In this document: piece after piece, positions 44,653-57,291 of the stretch | Layout of the letters: each line of letters opens with the position of its first letter | How positions within the stretch are numbered: position 1 is the stretch's first letter | NCBI GenBank assembly: GCA_032718475.1 | Contig: JAUCBJ010008939.1 | Span: forward strand, 1-64,000 | Source of the DNA: Nemertoderma westbladi | Lineage: Eukaryota; Xenacoelomorpha; Nemertodermatida; Nemertodermatidae | Direction: 5' to 3' | DNA: 64,000 bases | Notes under the pieces: generated by a model | The model's input: only the letters and a program-made list of their open reading frames with translations | Told to the model about the DNA's origin: nothing | Database searches by the model: none | Program-made: the position numbers and the translations under genes

Positions 44653-46340
44653 TTTATATATATTTTATTTCTTTAAACCAATTATTTATAGATTACATCT
44701 TACTTCTAACATTAACCTTTGATCCCAAGATTAAACTATATAGAATGCAAGTCATTATAAAAATTACTTTAATTAACTTTCAATACCTCGGAGGTTTCAA
44801 TATCTTAGTTTCCAACCAAAGCCTACTCATACATTCTCATTTTTTTTTATCTACAATGACCTTTGATCAGCGTGTGAGAACCTATTATTTGTTTAATATA
44901 TATTGAAGTAGCTCCACGTGCCGTGCATTATAAGGAGTAAATTTTAACCTGGGGGTAGTTGGTGTTCTCATTTATAGGTTTTTTATACTACTTGTGTATA
45001 ACCATCCCATATCTCAAAAACTCAAGCAGGTACGCAAAAATTGTAATAACAAACTCTGCATAAATTTTGGTTGTGTACAAGACTATATTTTTTGTGGCGT
45101 TTCGATCACGGGGTCACTGAAAATAGCGGTTTTGAAAGTTTAATGTCGAATTTCACCGATTTCAACTCTTCGAGTATGCACCAACTTTTTTATTTGGGCT
45201 ATTCAGTCATTTGAGCCTCAGAATCTTTTAACATATCGCCAATCTCGCACAGAACGTCGCCAAAATTTGTTAGTCCGGCAAAAAAACGCACTAATTCGTC
45301 TAAAAGAGTAAATTATTGGTTGCAGAATAATATGATTCAACTATAAAAGCCAGCAAGCTGTCTGTAAGGAGACCGTCCATATAGACAAATGTAGTGTTAG
45401 TTGGGTCCCTCATCATTCATTATCATCAACCTATAAACCATTTAAACAGCGCAGTGCTTACAATTCAATCAGCTGGCCTCCCACCTAACATCAGTGAGTA
45501 AACCTTATAGATATTGTCATAGGATTCACTGGCAAGAGCTATTCATCTGGTGGGGTAATACATTATACAAACTTATAGTTGATGTTTGATTACTGTCTGG
45601 GTTAGAGTGAGATAGTAATAAATTTGGCAAGTAATATACAGTAGGCCTACTCCTCTGCAGTTTGGGCATATCCATGCAATAAATAGTAGTAGCTTACTAG
45701 GCCCACATGACTACCAGCAGCTGGTGTTTCTATCATTGAGTTGATGGCAATTATCGTGTTTTCATTTTCGCTCACTCAGGGTACTAGTTTGAGGGGCAGG
45801 TTCGTTTAATGCCAGCTTGCTGGCTTTCTAGTAAAAAGTTTGAACCGATTGGATAATCGATTGCATAAAGGTTTATAAATAAATTATCCTCGTCAATCCT
45901 TAATACTATGTTGTACATACAGTAGAAAATATATCACATACACAATATTCGGTTACATATAATTGCTAATGCTATACAATTTCTCATGTGGAAATTGTTC
46001 TATGTGGTACATAAGACCTTTACTATCAACGTCTATTTGATTTTTATGCTACATATTATAGTAGCCTTTTCCTTTCCAAAAGTCAGACAATACTGTTCAT
46101 ATGATCACATAACCTTATGGGAAAGTTAAGTCATGACACAAAGGACTGTTTTATGGTTTTATCTCCAACTCGAAGGAAATGTCACATGGGACCTTTTCTC
46201 CCTAAGCCCTACTAGTAAGTAAATTCCGCCAGAGAATAGTAAATAGAATAGCAATAATGTAATATAAATTTAGATGAATTAATTTAAATTTAATATCTAA
46301 TAAGTAATAATAATATCTAATAAGTAATTAGATATCTTAC
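44653..46340. other. Probable intron or intergenic DNA of gene X
   Basis: No coding exon was recognised. A 15-bp inverted repeat, aaagccagcaagctg (45346-45360) and its complement (45813-45827), bounds a segment of about 480 bp that may be another small element. Gene X exon 7 ends with a donor at 46341, so an intron must start here; no acceptor in the right phase was found before the PolB fragment. Confidence 0.45.
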
Positions 46341-49300
46341 CTTGCTTGAGTTTTATCCCGTACATATTGTTCTATTTCGTAGTCGCGATCATCACAGATA
46401 CGTGTTGTTTCATGGAGTTGGCTTCTTAACGAGCCATTTTCGAAGGATGTTTTTTGGCATGCCAAATGTAACTCCTTCAACAAATATGCCGCATTTTCCA
46501 AAATTATCTTATTCTTTGACATGCTTTCCCCAGTTTCTGAATGAATTCTTTTCATTCGTTCCAAACTGTCTTCTAAAAAGTATACAGAGTTTTCCAATTT
46601 GTGTGATTTTTGACGCATTTGATGATCAAGACTAGTTTGTTCTATCGTCAATTCATTACGACCGTTAAGTCCACCAATATCGACCTCTTCGTTTCCTTGG
46701 AACTGATCAAGTTGTCTTTGTACCAGATTCTTTCGCTCTTCTAATTTCTTCAAATCGTTTAGTTTTTGTTGTAATCGTGACCCTTCGTCATTGTTAGCTT
46801 GACGTAAATTGTAATTAACACCTTCTAGTTCTATCCCTACATTCCTCTTTCTATCCAAACGCATTTCCTGTGAGTCACGCCGTTGCATTAAGATGTTATT
46901 TTGTTGCGCTAGTTCATCTTTAATAATCAGTTTATTGGCTATCTCCTGTTCTTCTCTCAAATTTTCTTCAATAAGTTTCGCTAATTTTTCTTCTTCCTTC
47001 AATTTTTCTTCTCTATACATATCCATAGTGAGGCTGAACTTTTCATTATCAACAGATAATTTATCAAGTATGTCTTTAAATTCGTTGCTTTTTTGTTGTA
47101 ACTCTTCTAGGAATGATTCTTCATACTTTATTTTACCAAACAATCTGTTGTTATCGTTCTGCAACTGGTAACCAACTCGTCTTTTAACTTCTAATTCGTT
47201 TCCCTCCTCTATGTTGCTTCTTTCTAAGTTCACCTTGCATTTTTCCAGATTAGAAATCTCATCTTTCTGCATTTCTAATTCCATTTCAAGAGCTAAAAGT
47301 TTTTCAGAAAGTTCCTGAAATTGTATTTGCAGAGCTGTTTCTTCCGGACCATCCTGTGAACGAATAGATCAAAAATTAACACAAAAAATGCGAATGTATC
47401 CTATTCATTCATACCTTGTAATCCCAAGGTATGATTATGATGTGCAGTCAAGGACTACTCTACTAAAAAGCAAGAGTAGTCCTTGTGTACGGTAGTTATG
47501 CCAGTCTGTGGAAATATTTCATGTTTTTTTTACAAATCATGTGTAACGGTGGACACATTGGTTGTAAAAAGTATAATTCATCATTGATGGAAAAAGTTGA
47601 AATTAAGGTAATGAATGAAGTTATCTTACCTGACCTACATCTGTCTCACGAACAACGTCCACGATATTATGTGTATCTTTATTTAATGCCAAATCGCATG
47701 AACGTTTTTTCTTTTCCAAATCGCTTGGAGATTTTTCCATTGATAAATTGCTTGAACGTTTTTCCATTGACACATCGCTTGAGAGCCGTTTCATAGCGTT
47801 ACTATTGTCTGCGCCACTGATAGAGGTGAATGCAGTTGCATCATCATTGGGAATAATATATTGTTCGGAAATAAAGGAACATGAAGAACAACCACTGTTC
47901 ACATTCCGTTTCGATTCTTTTATTAGATGATCTGTAAGTGCATCTTGCGTTTCTGTTGTCAATGAAGGGCTTGTCAATGCATCCTTCGTTTCTGTTACCA
48001 AGGAAGAGCTTGTCAACGCATCCTTCGTTTCTGTTACCAAGGAAGAGCTTGTCAACGCATCCTTCGTTTCTGTTAGCAATGAAGAGCTTGTCAACGCATC
48101 CTTCGTTTCTGTTACCAAGGAAGAGCTTGTCAACGCATCCTTCGTTTCTGTTAGCAATGAAGAGCTTGTCAACGCATCCTTCGTTTCTGTTAGCAAGGGA
48201 GAGCTTGTCAACGCATCCTTCATTTCTGTTATTAATGAAGAGCTTGTCATCGCATCTTTCATTTCATTTATCGTGGAAGAGCTAGTCAATACCTCATTCG
48301 TATCTGTTAGCAAAGGAGAGATTTTCAGGACATCTTTCGTTTCTGTTATCATGGACGAGCTTGTTAACGCATCTTTTGTTTCTATTAGCAATGAAGAGCT
48401 TGTCAAAGCATCTTTCGTTTCTGTTATCATGGACGAGCTTGTTAACGCATCTTTCGTTTCTATTAACAATGAAGAGCTTGTCAAAGCATCTTTCGTTTCT
48501 GTTATCAATGAAGAGCTTGTCAACGCATCCTTCGTTTCTGTTATTAATGAAGAGCTTGTCATCGCATCTTTCATTTCATTTATCGTGGAAGAGCTAGTCA
48601 ATACCTCATTCGTATCTGTTAGCAAAGGAGAGCTTTTCAGGACATCTTTTGTTTCTGCTATCATGGACGAGCTTGTTAACGCATCTTTCGTTTCTATTAG
48701 CAATGGAGAGCGTGTCAAAGCATCTTTTGTTTCCGTTACCAATGTAGAGCTTGTCAATGCATCTTTTGTTTCTGTTATCAATGAAGAGCTTGTCACCGCA
48801 TTTTTCGTAACAATCTTTACGGGTGCAACACAATCATTGTTAAGGGCTATGTCAGTGTTCGTTGTGTTCACATATGCCTTAGAAGGACGAAATTCCTTCT
48901 TCTCCAATGCAATTCCATCGATATATGCTCGGGCTTTGAGACTAGGTGCTAGATCCTGACCAGACGTTGTTTCAGAGTATGACCTTAAAGAAGTCTCGAA
49001 GTTAATTACATGGGCCTTGATATCGTCAATATCAGTTTTGATAGTTTCTATCTTGTGATCCGTTAATTTAGCAGCCTGAATATAAAATGAAAATTAGATC
49101 ACCAAAACATGTCCATAATTGGTAATGATAACGTCAAGTAGTAGCACACAGTAGCACTCAGGACACATTTTATAATGCACGAAATTATATTCCTAAATTG
49201 AAAACATCTGCTTTACGACTGTTACTAATTAACTGCACGCTTGTGCATCTCTAAACATGTAGTGAATTTGTTTCCCCTATATCCTATCTATATTAAATAA

Positions 49301-52300
49301 TTCATATTTAAAAAAAATAATAATAATTTATTACCATTAATATTTAAAACGTGCTACTTGTTCTTCAAATGAAGAAATAATCCCACAAATTAATTTATTT
49401 GTGATATTGTGTTTGTCGTGGTGTATTCGTGTATATTCTAAAATAATTAATCCCATTATAAGGTTATGGAAATTCAGGACACCAAGCCTAAATTTTGATA
49501 TAGGCCTACTGTTTATTTGTTTGTAAGACAACGAAATATGTAAAATATTCAAATTCTTAACAAACTATATATGACCAAATATGTGACCAAAGAGCCAGAA
49601 CAACACTCACCAAAAAATGTGGTTTCGAGAAAAATGCAAAAAACCTTCTCATTTCCCTCTATATGGATCCCGTCTCCTAATTTTTTCGAGAGGTCTGGGA
49701 AGATACAATGACACATTTTATAATAGTGGCTAGCATTCAGAATACATTTTGTTAATGAAAAAAACTGTTTTTTTCGTTATTTTCCAAAGAGACAAAACAA
49801 CACATACTGAAATTTAACATTAACTCTAGTCTGTGTGAGTTGTTTTACCTCTAGGATTTTATCACAGAAACATAAGAACTCACGTCATTCCTCGACTATT
49901 GAATGGTGTTTTTCCTGGCAAAGTATCGTAGAGAAAAGTGTGGTATGTGTTGTTTTACCTCTAACGGTTTTCAACTTTTATGTTGTGAGGGTTGTTCTGG
50001 TTTTCCATATCTCCTAAACGGACTGACATACAAGTCTAGGATTTTAACATAAGATGTAGAACGCCATCTTGCGTAATTTTGGTGAAAACATTTTTTTTTT
50101 TTAAATTGTGGTATGTGTTGTTCTGGCTCTATGGTCACGATATTTGCCCTCCGACATATTCTATTTTCAATCCGAGCAATTCCAAAAATTTAACACATTT
50201 TTTACCCAAAACAACTTTTTTGTTATTTTTACGTTATTGGGATTATATTACAGGCGATGTCTTATAATGTTTCTATGTTGTACGTATTATTTATAGGTAT
50301 TAGACTTAGACTACGAAGTATTGTAGGCCTACTGTTGAACACAACCAAGGCAAGGGGTAAATGAAATTGGTACTGACCTCCAATTTGCGCTCTTCTTCCA
50401 ATATTGATACTTTCTCTTTAATAATTTTCTGAATAACTTGGTGTATAGAAATGATCTCCTGGCTCAAATGAACGATTTCTCTCTCCTTTAACTTAACACA
50501 TTTGGTCAATCGCTCCACCGCTTGACTTTCTTTCTTTAAAAAAAATAATTGAAATTAATTACCCTACACAACAAACAACCCTAGGGTTTGGTAAAGACTT
50601 CCCACTAGTGCAAGTTCATACCACCAAAATAATATTGGATTATAAAGTATAAGAAAGGCATAGTGGAATGGCGTTTCACCTTTCAATATTTACGAAGGAC
50701 AGTGGGGTATCGCATCATTGCACACGTGAATGTGAGACATATGGAGATATGCCTCCCTACTTTACTCACTCCCTCCATTCTTCCATAGTGGGAAATTTAC
50801 ACTATACGGGTGGGATATGATAATAATATTAAATATTAATAAACTATAATATATTGAATTTATTCTAAATGGCCGCAAATTATACAACAGTTTTATGCAA
50901 ACATGGTTGCCTACCTGCACCAGGTGTGATGCTGTTTGTGCTGATTGTGAGGTTACACGTTTTTCAGAAACTTTCAGTAACTTTTCAGGTTTTCCTTGGT
51001 GACGTCGCTTCGCACTGGTGGTGCTGGTAAGAGATTCGTGTTTATGAGTGTAGACTTGACTAGATTGATCCGCGCGCGGTACCTAGAAGGAAAAAATGCA
51101 TTAAACATAAACCTATGGGTAAACCTAGCCTACAGGTACCAACACTACTAGCTTCCTGTTTAAGAGTAGAGTTCTAGTTTTTTAGTTTTGCAATTGAAAT
51201 AATATAACATTTACTCAACCTGTGGGTCTGTTAATGATTCGTCCTTAGTTCGCCTCCGCTGACCGCCCCGTTTCTGTTTGGGTTCGTCAGCAACCTGCTG
51301 GCGACGTTCGGTTTGTTCTTCTCTCCCATCCCGGACTTCATCTTCCTGCCTGTTAATTTTGTAGGTGCTTTCCTTTTTGGTCTTAATACTATTATTTGTT
51401 GATCCCCCTTTAGGTATAATAGTTGCACTGCCCGAGAGAATTGGCTTCCATGTTCCTCTTCTAGGTGAATTCTTTCTACCTGATGAATTACTTTCTCGTC
51501 GAGAGAGGATGTCTCTATCCCTTTCGGACGATTTATCAATTGTACTATTTGTTGTGGACCCCTCCTTCGGTATAGCAGTTCTAATACCATATGTAAGAGA
51601 CTTTCTACTACCCTTTTCACGAGAATGTATTCCATCCAAAGAATCACTTTTTACTTTGGATGGTTCGTCTATATCTCTTAACCCCTTTCTGGAGGATTTA
51701 TTTCTTGAAGCACTTTCTGTAAAGGATACGCTGATCCCACTTGTGGGTATGCGACTTCGTTTAGATATCGAGATTTCCGATCCATTCTCGATTCTACTTT
51801 TATTATGTTTCTCATTGATCTCTAATATGTCGTCAGAAACTATTTTCTATGAAGTAAAACAAGTTGGAATAACCTACCAGGGTCAATAATGCCTGTTCTG
51901 GTGTAAATTAAGAGTGAATATATCTCACCCTGATTTTATATTATTCTTTGTAAACACGATATATCTTACCCTCTCTATACAACCAGTGGTTGATTAAACA
52001 ATGTGTATTAATTATCAAATACCGCTAAATGCATAAAAAATAAAAGGTACCGTTACCGTAGTACCAACTAAATTATTGGGCTTACATACTCAGAAAATAT
52101 TCAATTGGGAGACGGCACTCAATGAATGGAAAATACCTCGGGGTATATAGGCACTACTCCTCTGACCTATTAAATAACATGCGGTATTGTCTTTCTAGTT
52201 TGTTTAATGGCTAATTTATAGTAATTAAATGGTCTTGCCGTAACGATATATTTAACTTACTTTGGAGAGACTCTTTGCAGTTGATCCTGATCGACTGTTT

Positions 52301-53394
52301 TTCCTAATGAACAAACACGAACGATTAATTTACTGTTGAAGATACACACACTAAACGGTTGCGCATTAAAAACTGATATTTATATTCGGTGAGATCGCAT
52401 GTGCTTAATTTTGAAAGACACGTAACCCAATCTAAACTTCAGCTTTTGGGATACGAACACATACACAGAAGGCCTAGATAGGTACTGATACAGTGTAGCT
52501 ATACATACACAGTAGGCCTAGATAGGTACTGATACAGTGTAGCTATACATACACAGAAGGCCTAGATAGGTACTGATACAGTGTAGCTATACATACACAG
52601 AAGGCCTAGATAGGTACTGATACAGTGTAGCTATACATACACAGTAGGCCTAGATAGGTACTGATACAGTGTAGCTATACATACACAGAAGGCCTAGATA
52701 GGTACTGATACAGTGTAGCTATACATACACAGAAGGCCTAGATAGGTACTGATACAGTGTAGCTATACATACACAGTAGGCCTAGATAGGTACTGATACA
52801 GTGTAGCTATACATACACAGTAGGCCTAGATAGGTACTGATACAGTGTAGCTATACATACACAGTAGGCCTAGATAGGTACTGATACAGTGTAGCTATAC
52901 ATACACAGTAGGCCTAGATAGGTACTGATACAGTGTAGCTATACATACACAGTAGGCCTAGATAGGTACTGATACAGTGTAGCTATATTTGTTCACAAGT
53001 GCCAAATCTAACCAATAAACAACAAAAACTGGATCCGTACATTCCTACCTTCATGTCGGTAATTAGCATGCACAATAAGTTGTTACATTATTCATTGAAA
53101 AATATAGTAACATAGATAATTATACCAGAGTAATATTACATTTATTTAAGAAAAATACAAATTTTAATTTTACAGGGTGTATGTACTAGGCTACTAGCTA
53201 TATTTTTTTAATGAAGCTACTACTGTATTATTCGCTAGCTCTATCGGACACCCTAGCTAGACATACCTTTCTGGTGTAGACCCAGATCCCGCTGCATCGC
53301 TACTTGTTCTATCGACTACAAGCGACTTGGAATGACTGAAATATTCGCGGTCGTCAGCAACTTGCTTTGCCGATGAACAGTTGGTATCACTCAT
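46341..53394 (-). CDS. Gene X: long coiled-coil protein with 13-residue repeats, seven exons seen
   Basis: Exons on the minus strand: 53394-53267 (ATG, MSDTNCSSAKQVADDREYF), 52303-52261, 51846-51220, 51082-50915, 50533-50378, 49075-47630 and 47353-46341. Every junction has GT/AG and all phases agree (128+43 nt, then 627, 168, 156 and 1446, all multiples of three, then 1013). About 1,193 codons are visible and the last exon ends in phase 2 at a donor, so the 3' end is missing. Exon 3 is Ser/Arg/Lys-rich; exon 5 is a coiled coil (EREIVHLSQEIISIHQVIQK); exon 6 has about 22 repeats of 13 residues (ETKDALTSSSLIT); exon 7 is almost entirely coiled coil. No known family was recognised; it is probably a cytoskeletal or scaffold protein. 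Transposon-rich DNA follows on the 3' side, so the gene may have a very long intron or be truncated. Confidence 0.8.
47937..48812 (-). repeat. 39-bp coding tandem repeat in gene X exon 6
   Basis: About 22 copies of a 39-bp, 13-codon unit (ETKDALTSSSLIT with variants such as DVLKSSPLLTDT and NEMKDAMTSSS). The higher-order pattern is a block of several units repeated as a group. Unit length preserves the frame. Both strands stay open because of the repeat, but splice phases and flanking exons show that the minus strand is the coding one. Confidence 0.85.
49579..50143. mobile_element. MITE with 28-bp terminal inverted repeats, family B
   Basis: The left end is atatgtgaccaaagagccag(aacaacac) and the right end is its complement, gtgttgttctggctctatgg(tcacgatat). 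It lies in the intron between gene X exons 5 and 6. A longer relative is at 54093-55225. No coding capacity. Confidence 0.75.
52463..52987. repeat. 44-bp minisatellite in intron 1 of gene X
   Basis: Twelve copies of acacagtaggcctagatagg followed by tactgatacagtgtagctatacat (44 bp). They are almost perfectly conserved apart from an alternating cagTagg/cagAagg site, so the array expanded recently. Confidence 0.92.
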
Positions 53395-54092
53395 AATGAC
53401 ACATCACACACATTACACATGAATACGGTAATTTCAACCATTACCGTATTGTTCCATTATTGTTATATGGTAATAAATTAATATATAAACTTATGGTTAA
53501 TTTACAATTAATAATGATAAAGTAGTATCCATGGTTATTAACACGAAATAAATTGCCAATACTGTGCTTTTGATTATTTAAAGTCAAATGACCATTATTT
53601 AGTCGAGTGACAGTCAATCTAGCAAAAAAAAGATATTCGAAATCAAATCAACCAAAACCTAGATTAAATTTTATGCGAACATATGAATGACCTATTTCAA
53701 TACTACAATAAGTATTGAACAATAACTGCTAAATTTTGATTAGGGAGCTATTTGTTTGCTTTACTTATAACAAGTTGCTAGTTAACTACTTAAATACAAA
53801 AATTTTCTATTGTTAGTGATGTACTGTAGCTACCTCTGTATACAAATAACAGCACAATGATTACCAGTAATGCTAATAATGATATTCCAAATTCTATTTG
53901 GCGTATTTCCTCCGTATTACAACAAATATTTTTTGAAAAAACTATAAAGAAAAGAGGGGGGTTGTATATTTTTTGTTCTAGAATACTTATTGTATTGAGG
54001 AAAAATAGTCAATTGTTTTATTCATTATTTTCTGGAAAATGCTAATTTGTTGACATTGTAACAAAAAAGTGCTATATTTGAAGATATTTTAT

Positions 54093-55225
54093 ATATCGTG
54101 ACCAAAGAGCCAGAACAACACTCACCAAAAAATGTGGTTTCGAGAAAAATGCAAAAACCTTCTCATTTCCCTCTATATGGATCCCGTCTCCTAATTTTTT
54201 CGAGAGGTCTGGGAAGATACAATGACACATTTTATAATAGTGGCTAGCATTCAGAATAAATTTTGTTATTGTCCAAAGAGACAAAACAACACATACTGAA
54301 ATTTAACATTAACTCTAGTCTGTGTGTGTTGTTTTACCTCTAGGATTTTATCACAGAAACATAACAACTCACGTCATTCTTCGACTATTGAATGGTGTTT
54401 TTCCTGGTAAAGCATGATAGATATTTAAATGTAGCGAACGGACTTACGCACATTACATTTCCATGCTGCTCTATTGGATATTTTTCGCCCCTTGCCAGGC
54501 TTCCTCATATGTTTCCCTATGACGTCATTGCTATACCTAGATAAATTTGGACTAGGATCATCCTCATCGTCACTATAACTAGTCGATGGAATATAATTTA
54601 ACTCTGTAAACTCCTAAACTCTAAAGTCATCAACATACTCCATTTGTACATCGGCATCACCTGCGCTGGTGAATTCTCAATTGAGCACATGTGATTTAAA
54701 TGGTAATTTCTATAAATAGCCCTACTCCGATAATAACTCATTTGAAAGCAAGTAATTATATTAATTTAGATTTGATTCAATACTAACATTATTTAAAAAT
54801 CAAATAGATTATGACAAAAGTATCATTTTCGTTGACTTATTTTTTGGCCGTAAAGGTTCATCATCAGATCCTATAAACGACATTACTGTACCGGTAATCT
54901 AAATTACCATTTAAATCGCATCAGGTAGTGTGGAATAGTTCATATTAATCAAATTTGCCGCTAATTTAAATACATATTCCAGAAAAATTGGCTTCTTTTG
55001 ATTCGTTTACAATATACATGAGTTGCCATACTTTGCATTGTGTGGTGTGGGTTGTTTTGCTTCGAATAAGTGTGGTATGTGTTGTTTTACCTCTAACAGT
55101 TTTCAACTTATATGTTGTGAGGGTTGTTCTGGTTTTCCGTATCTCCTAAACGGACTGACATACAAGTCTAGGATTTTAACATAAGATATAGAACGCCATC
55201 TTGAGTAATTTTGGTGAAATTTTTT
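54093..55225. mobile_element. Longer relative of MITE family B, right end lost
   Basis: The left terminus (atatcgtgaccaaagagcca) and both flanking blocks match 49579-50143, but about 650 bp of additional sequence sits in the middle (about 54420-55068). On the minus strand the insert contains exon-like sequence with acidic YSDDEDDPSPN and then KPGKGRKISNRAAWKCNVRK, similar in type to conserved WK(R/N)NVRK motifs near transposase-associated ORFs. One in-frame stop is present. The right inverted repeat is replaced by a different repeat beginning about 55228 (cgcctgaggcgtagctatag). It may be a remnant of a parent element. Confidence 0.6.
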
Positions 55226-55584
55226 TTTTAATTTCACGCCTGAGGCGTAGCTATAGGGGGGGTTACTTGCCCCTGGGCGCCAACAGAAAGGGGCGCCAAA
55301 ATGGTTTTTTGAGGTGGCAAAAAGTAACATTTTTTGTCTTGCTTTCTTATTACATTTTTTGTCTTGCTAAGCCTACTTTTTTTTGCCACCACTTAAATAG
55401 TTATTTCGTATCACTGTCCTATTCAATTTAATACTATAAAAAACATTATATTAAATAAACCTGCCAACTTTCGCAACTATAATATTTGCACTCAAACAGA
55501 AAGTTAGTTTGGTCAATTGAAAATAGCCACTAAACGTGCTTCTTTACAATGCATTTACATATCGAATAGCTAAATTTTTAGGCT

Positions 55585-55590
55585 TTTATT
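55585..55590 (-). terminator. Polyadenylation signal for TAF7
   Basis: AATAAA on the minus strand, 104 bp after the TAF7 stop codon. A plausible position for 3' end formation. Confidence 0.5.
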
Positions 55591-55693
55591 AAAATAAATG
55601 TTGGAAAAAGTAAATAATGCGGGGCGTAGTAATGCGGAGTTTATAATTTACAAAGCAATATGTACTAAATCTATAAATTGAAAAAACATCAAA

Positions 55694-56611
55694 CTATTTG
55701 GTACTGAATGTTCGTAAGGTTCCCTTTATGTCCTCGATCTCGGCTATCTTAGCTTCCTCCTCTTGGATAACAAAATCCATTTCATCTGGGAATATCTGTC
55801 CGGATTTAATCGCAGTGGCGACCAAGACCTTCCGTCTGCGTATCTCATCCAAATCGCCCCCCAAAGACTGCAAACTCCTACTAATATCCCCTAGTTCCTG
55901 ATCCCTCACACTCTCAACATCTTTATCCTCATCGCTTTCAACCTCTTCACTACCATCGCTACTACTTATATTCCCAAATAGTTTCTCCAGCGCCTGTTCC
56001 ACCCCATCGTCCACCTTCCTGGCCTCCTCCTCCTCTTCTCTTCCCGTCACAGTGGGCTCCTCCTCTGCCACAACCTCCCAGCGGACAGCTACCGCGTCCA
56101 GATCCGACCGCAACAATCGCTTAACTTCCTTCTCGATATCCGGTGACTCGATAAACTTTCTCCGTCGCGTCTTTCGGAACCGGCGTCTACGCGCGTTCTT
56201 TAACGGCGGGGTTATCCCGTGGGGCCATTGGAACTTTTTATCTTCGTCTTTACTCGGGGAGTTGGGTTTACTTTCCGTGCGTTCCATTTCCTTCTCCTCG
56301 CGGATTCGCCATCCTTCCTCGTCGTAACACACCAACATCTGGGCGATGTCGGCGCACTTGTACAACTGCTTTTTGTCGAGAGTTTTCAACGTTTCCACGA
56401 TGCAGGGTAGGTCGACTAGCCGCGCCGTGAACGGGACTTCATCCAGGTAGACCGTGCCGTGGCGTTGGTCTCCCTCCAGTTGTATGAACAGTCGGTCCTT
56501 TAGGTTGGGTATCGGGCAGCTCAGGATTTCTCTGAGTTTTTTCGCTGGTTCGTCCGGAAGATTGAGTAGGAAATGGTTCTCCAAATCGATTGGTTCGTCA
56601 TCTCTCGACAT
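55694..56611 (-). CDS. TAF7: TFIID subunit 7 (TAF7), single exon
   Basis: 305 codons from ATG at 56611 (MSRDDEPIDLENHFLLNLP). The N-terminal TAFII55 domain is clear: ENHFLLNLP near residue 11, RHGTVYLDEVPFTARLVDLP at about 51-70, LPCIVETLKTLDKKQLYKCA with DIAQMLV at about 69-94, then WPHGITPPLKNARRRRFRKT and KFIESPDIEKEVKRLL at about 128-167. The C-terminal half is acidic with a terminal coiled coil. In the family, TAF7 binds TAF1 and restrains its acetyltransferase activity within TFIID. The human gene (349 residues) is also intronless, so this is the normal structure and not a retrocopy sign. The frame is intact. It lies between the two paralogues X and Y, all on the minus strand. Confidence 0.95.
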   Translation of the reverse strand: MSRDDEPIDLENHFLLNLPDEPAKKLREILSCPIPNLKDRLFIQLEGDQRHGTVYLDEVPFTARLVDLPCIVETLKTLDKKQLYKCADIAQMLVCYDEEGWRIREEKEMERTESKPNSPSKDEDKKFQWPHGITPPLKNARRRRFRKTRRRKFIESPDIEKEVKRLLRSDLDAVAVRWEVVAEEEPTVTGREEEEEARKVDDGVEQALEKLFGNISSSDGSEEVESDEDKDVESVRDQELGDISRSLQSLGGDLDEIRRRKVLVATAIKSGQIFPDEMDFVIQEEEAKIAEIEDIKGTLRTFSTK

Positions 56612-57116
56612 AATTCAGTCGTTTTGGGAATTGTGATACCAATTATTAATAAATAAACTCTAAAGTATTAGGCCTACGCTGTTAGGTCTGTAGGTAGCAG
56701 GTAGGGCCTATTTTTTATTAATCAGTTAATAGTGCCTAAGTCATGACAGCATGACCTAGGCCTACTAAAGATAGATAAATATTTAGTAGGTCATACCAAA
56801 GTCTAAAATAATTATTGTTTACGCCTTTTATTTTGCGTCGTCGAGCGTCGACCAACAATAATTACAGAATTAATTAATTCTGCATTCGGCATTACAGCAT
56901 TAGGCCTATTCCAGTATTCAGTTTAATCAGTTATTGCATATTGTCATATTGGCATGCTGCTGCTGCCCTGATTCCCACCCAATCCTAAACCTGTAAACTG
57001 TTCTAAAATTATTGTATAGCAGGAACAGGAACAACTCGAACTCCGTACTCACTGTAGCACACAGCACGGCACACGCACAACCAGCAGACCAGTCTGCCAG
57101 TAGGGGAAACGAAAGT

Positions 57117-57122
57117 TTTATT
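57117..57122 (-). terminator. Possible polyadenylation signal for gene Y
   Basis: AATAAA on the minus strand, about 170 bp downstream of the gene Y stop (57292). Confidence 0.4.
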
Positions 57123-57291
57123 TACCGGTAAGAATTGAAATGTCTGAAACATTGTACGAATTTATATTTAATAGTTAGTATTAATAATTAATAAATAAAT
57201 ATCATTATTATATATTAAACTTTAAAATAAATATTAAATAGAGTTGTAGGGTGTAGTGAGAACAGATGATTGAACCGAATTGGTTTTTTCT

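Noticed and set aside
48273-48959. Plus-strand ORF of 228 codons across the gene X repeat
   Set aside because: Antisense shadow of the 39-bp coding repeat. The minus strand has matching splice phases on both sides.
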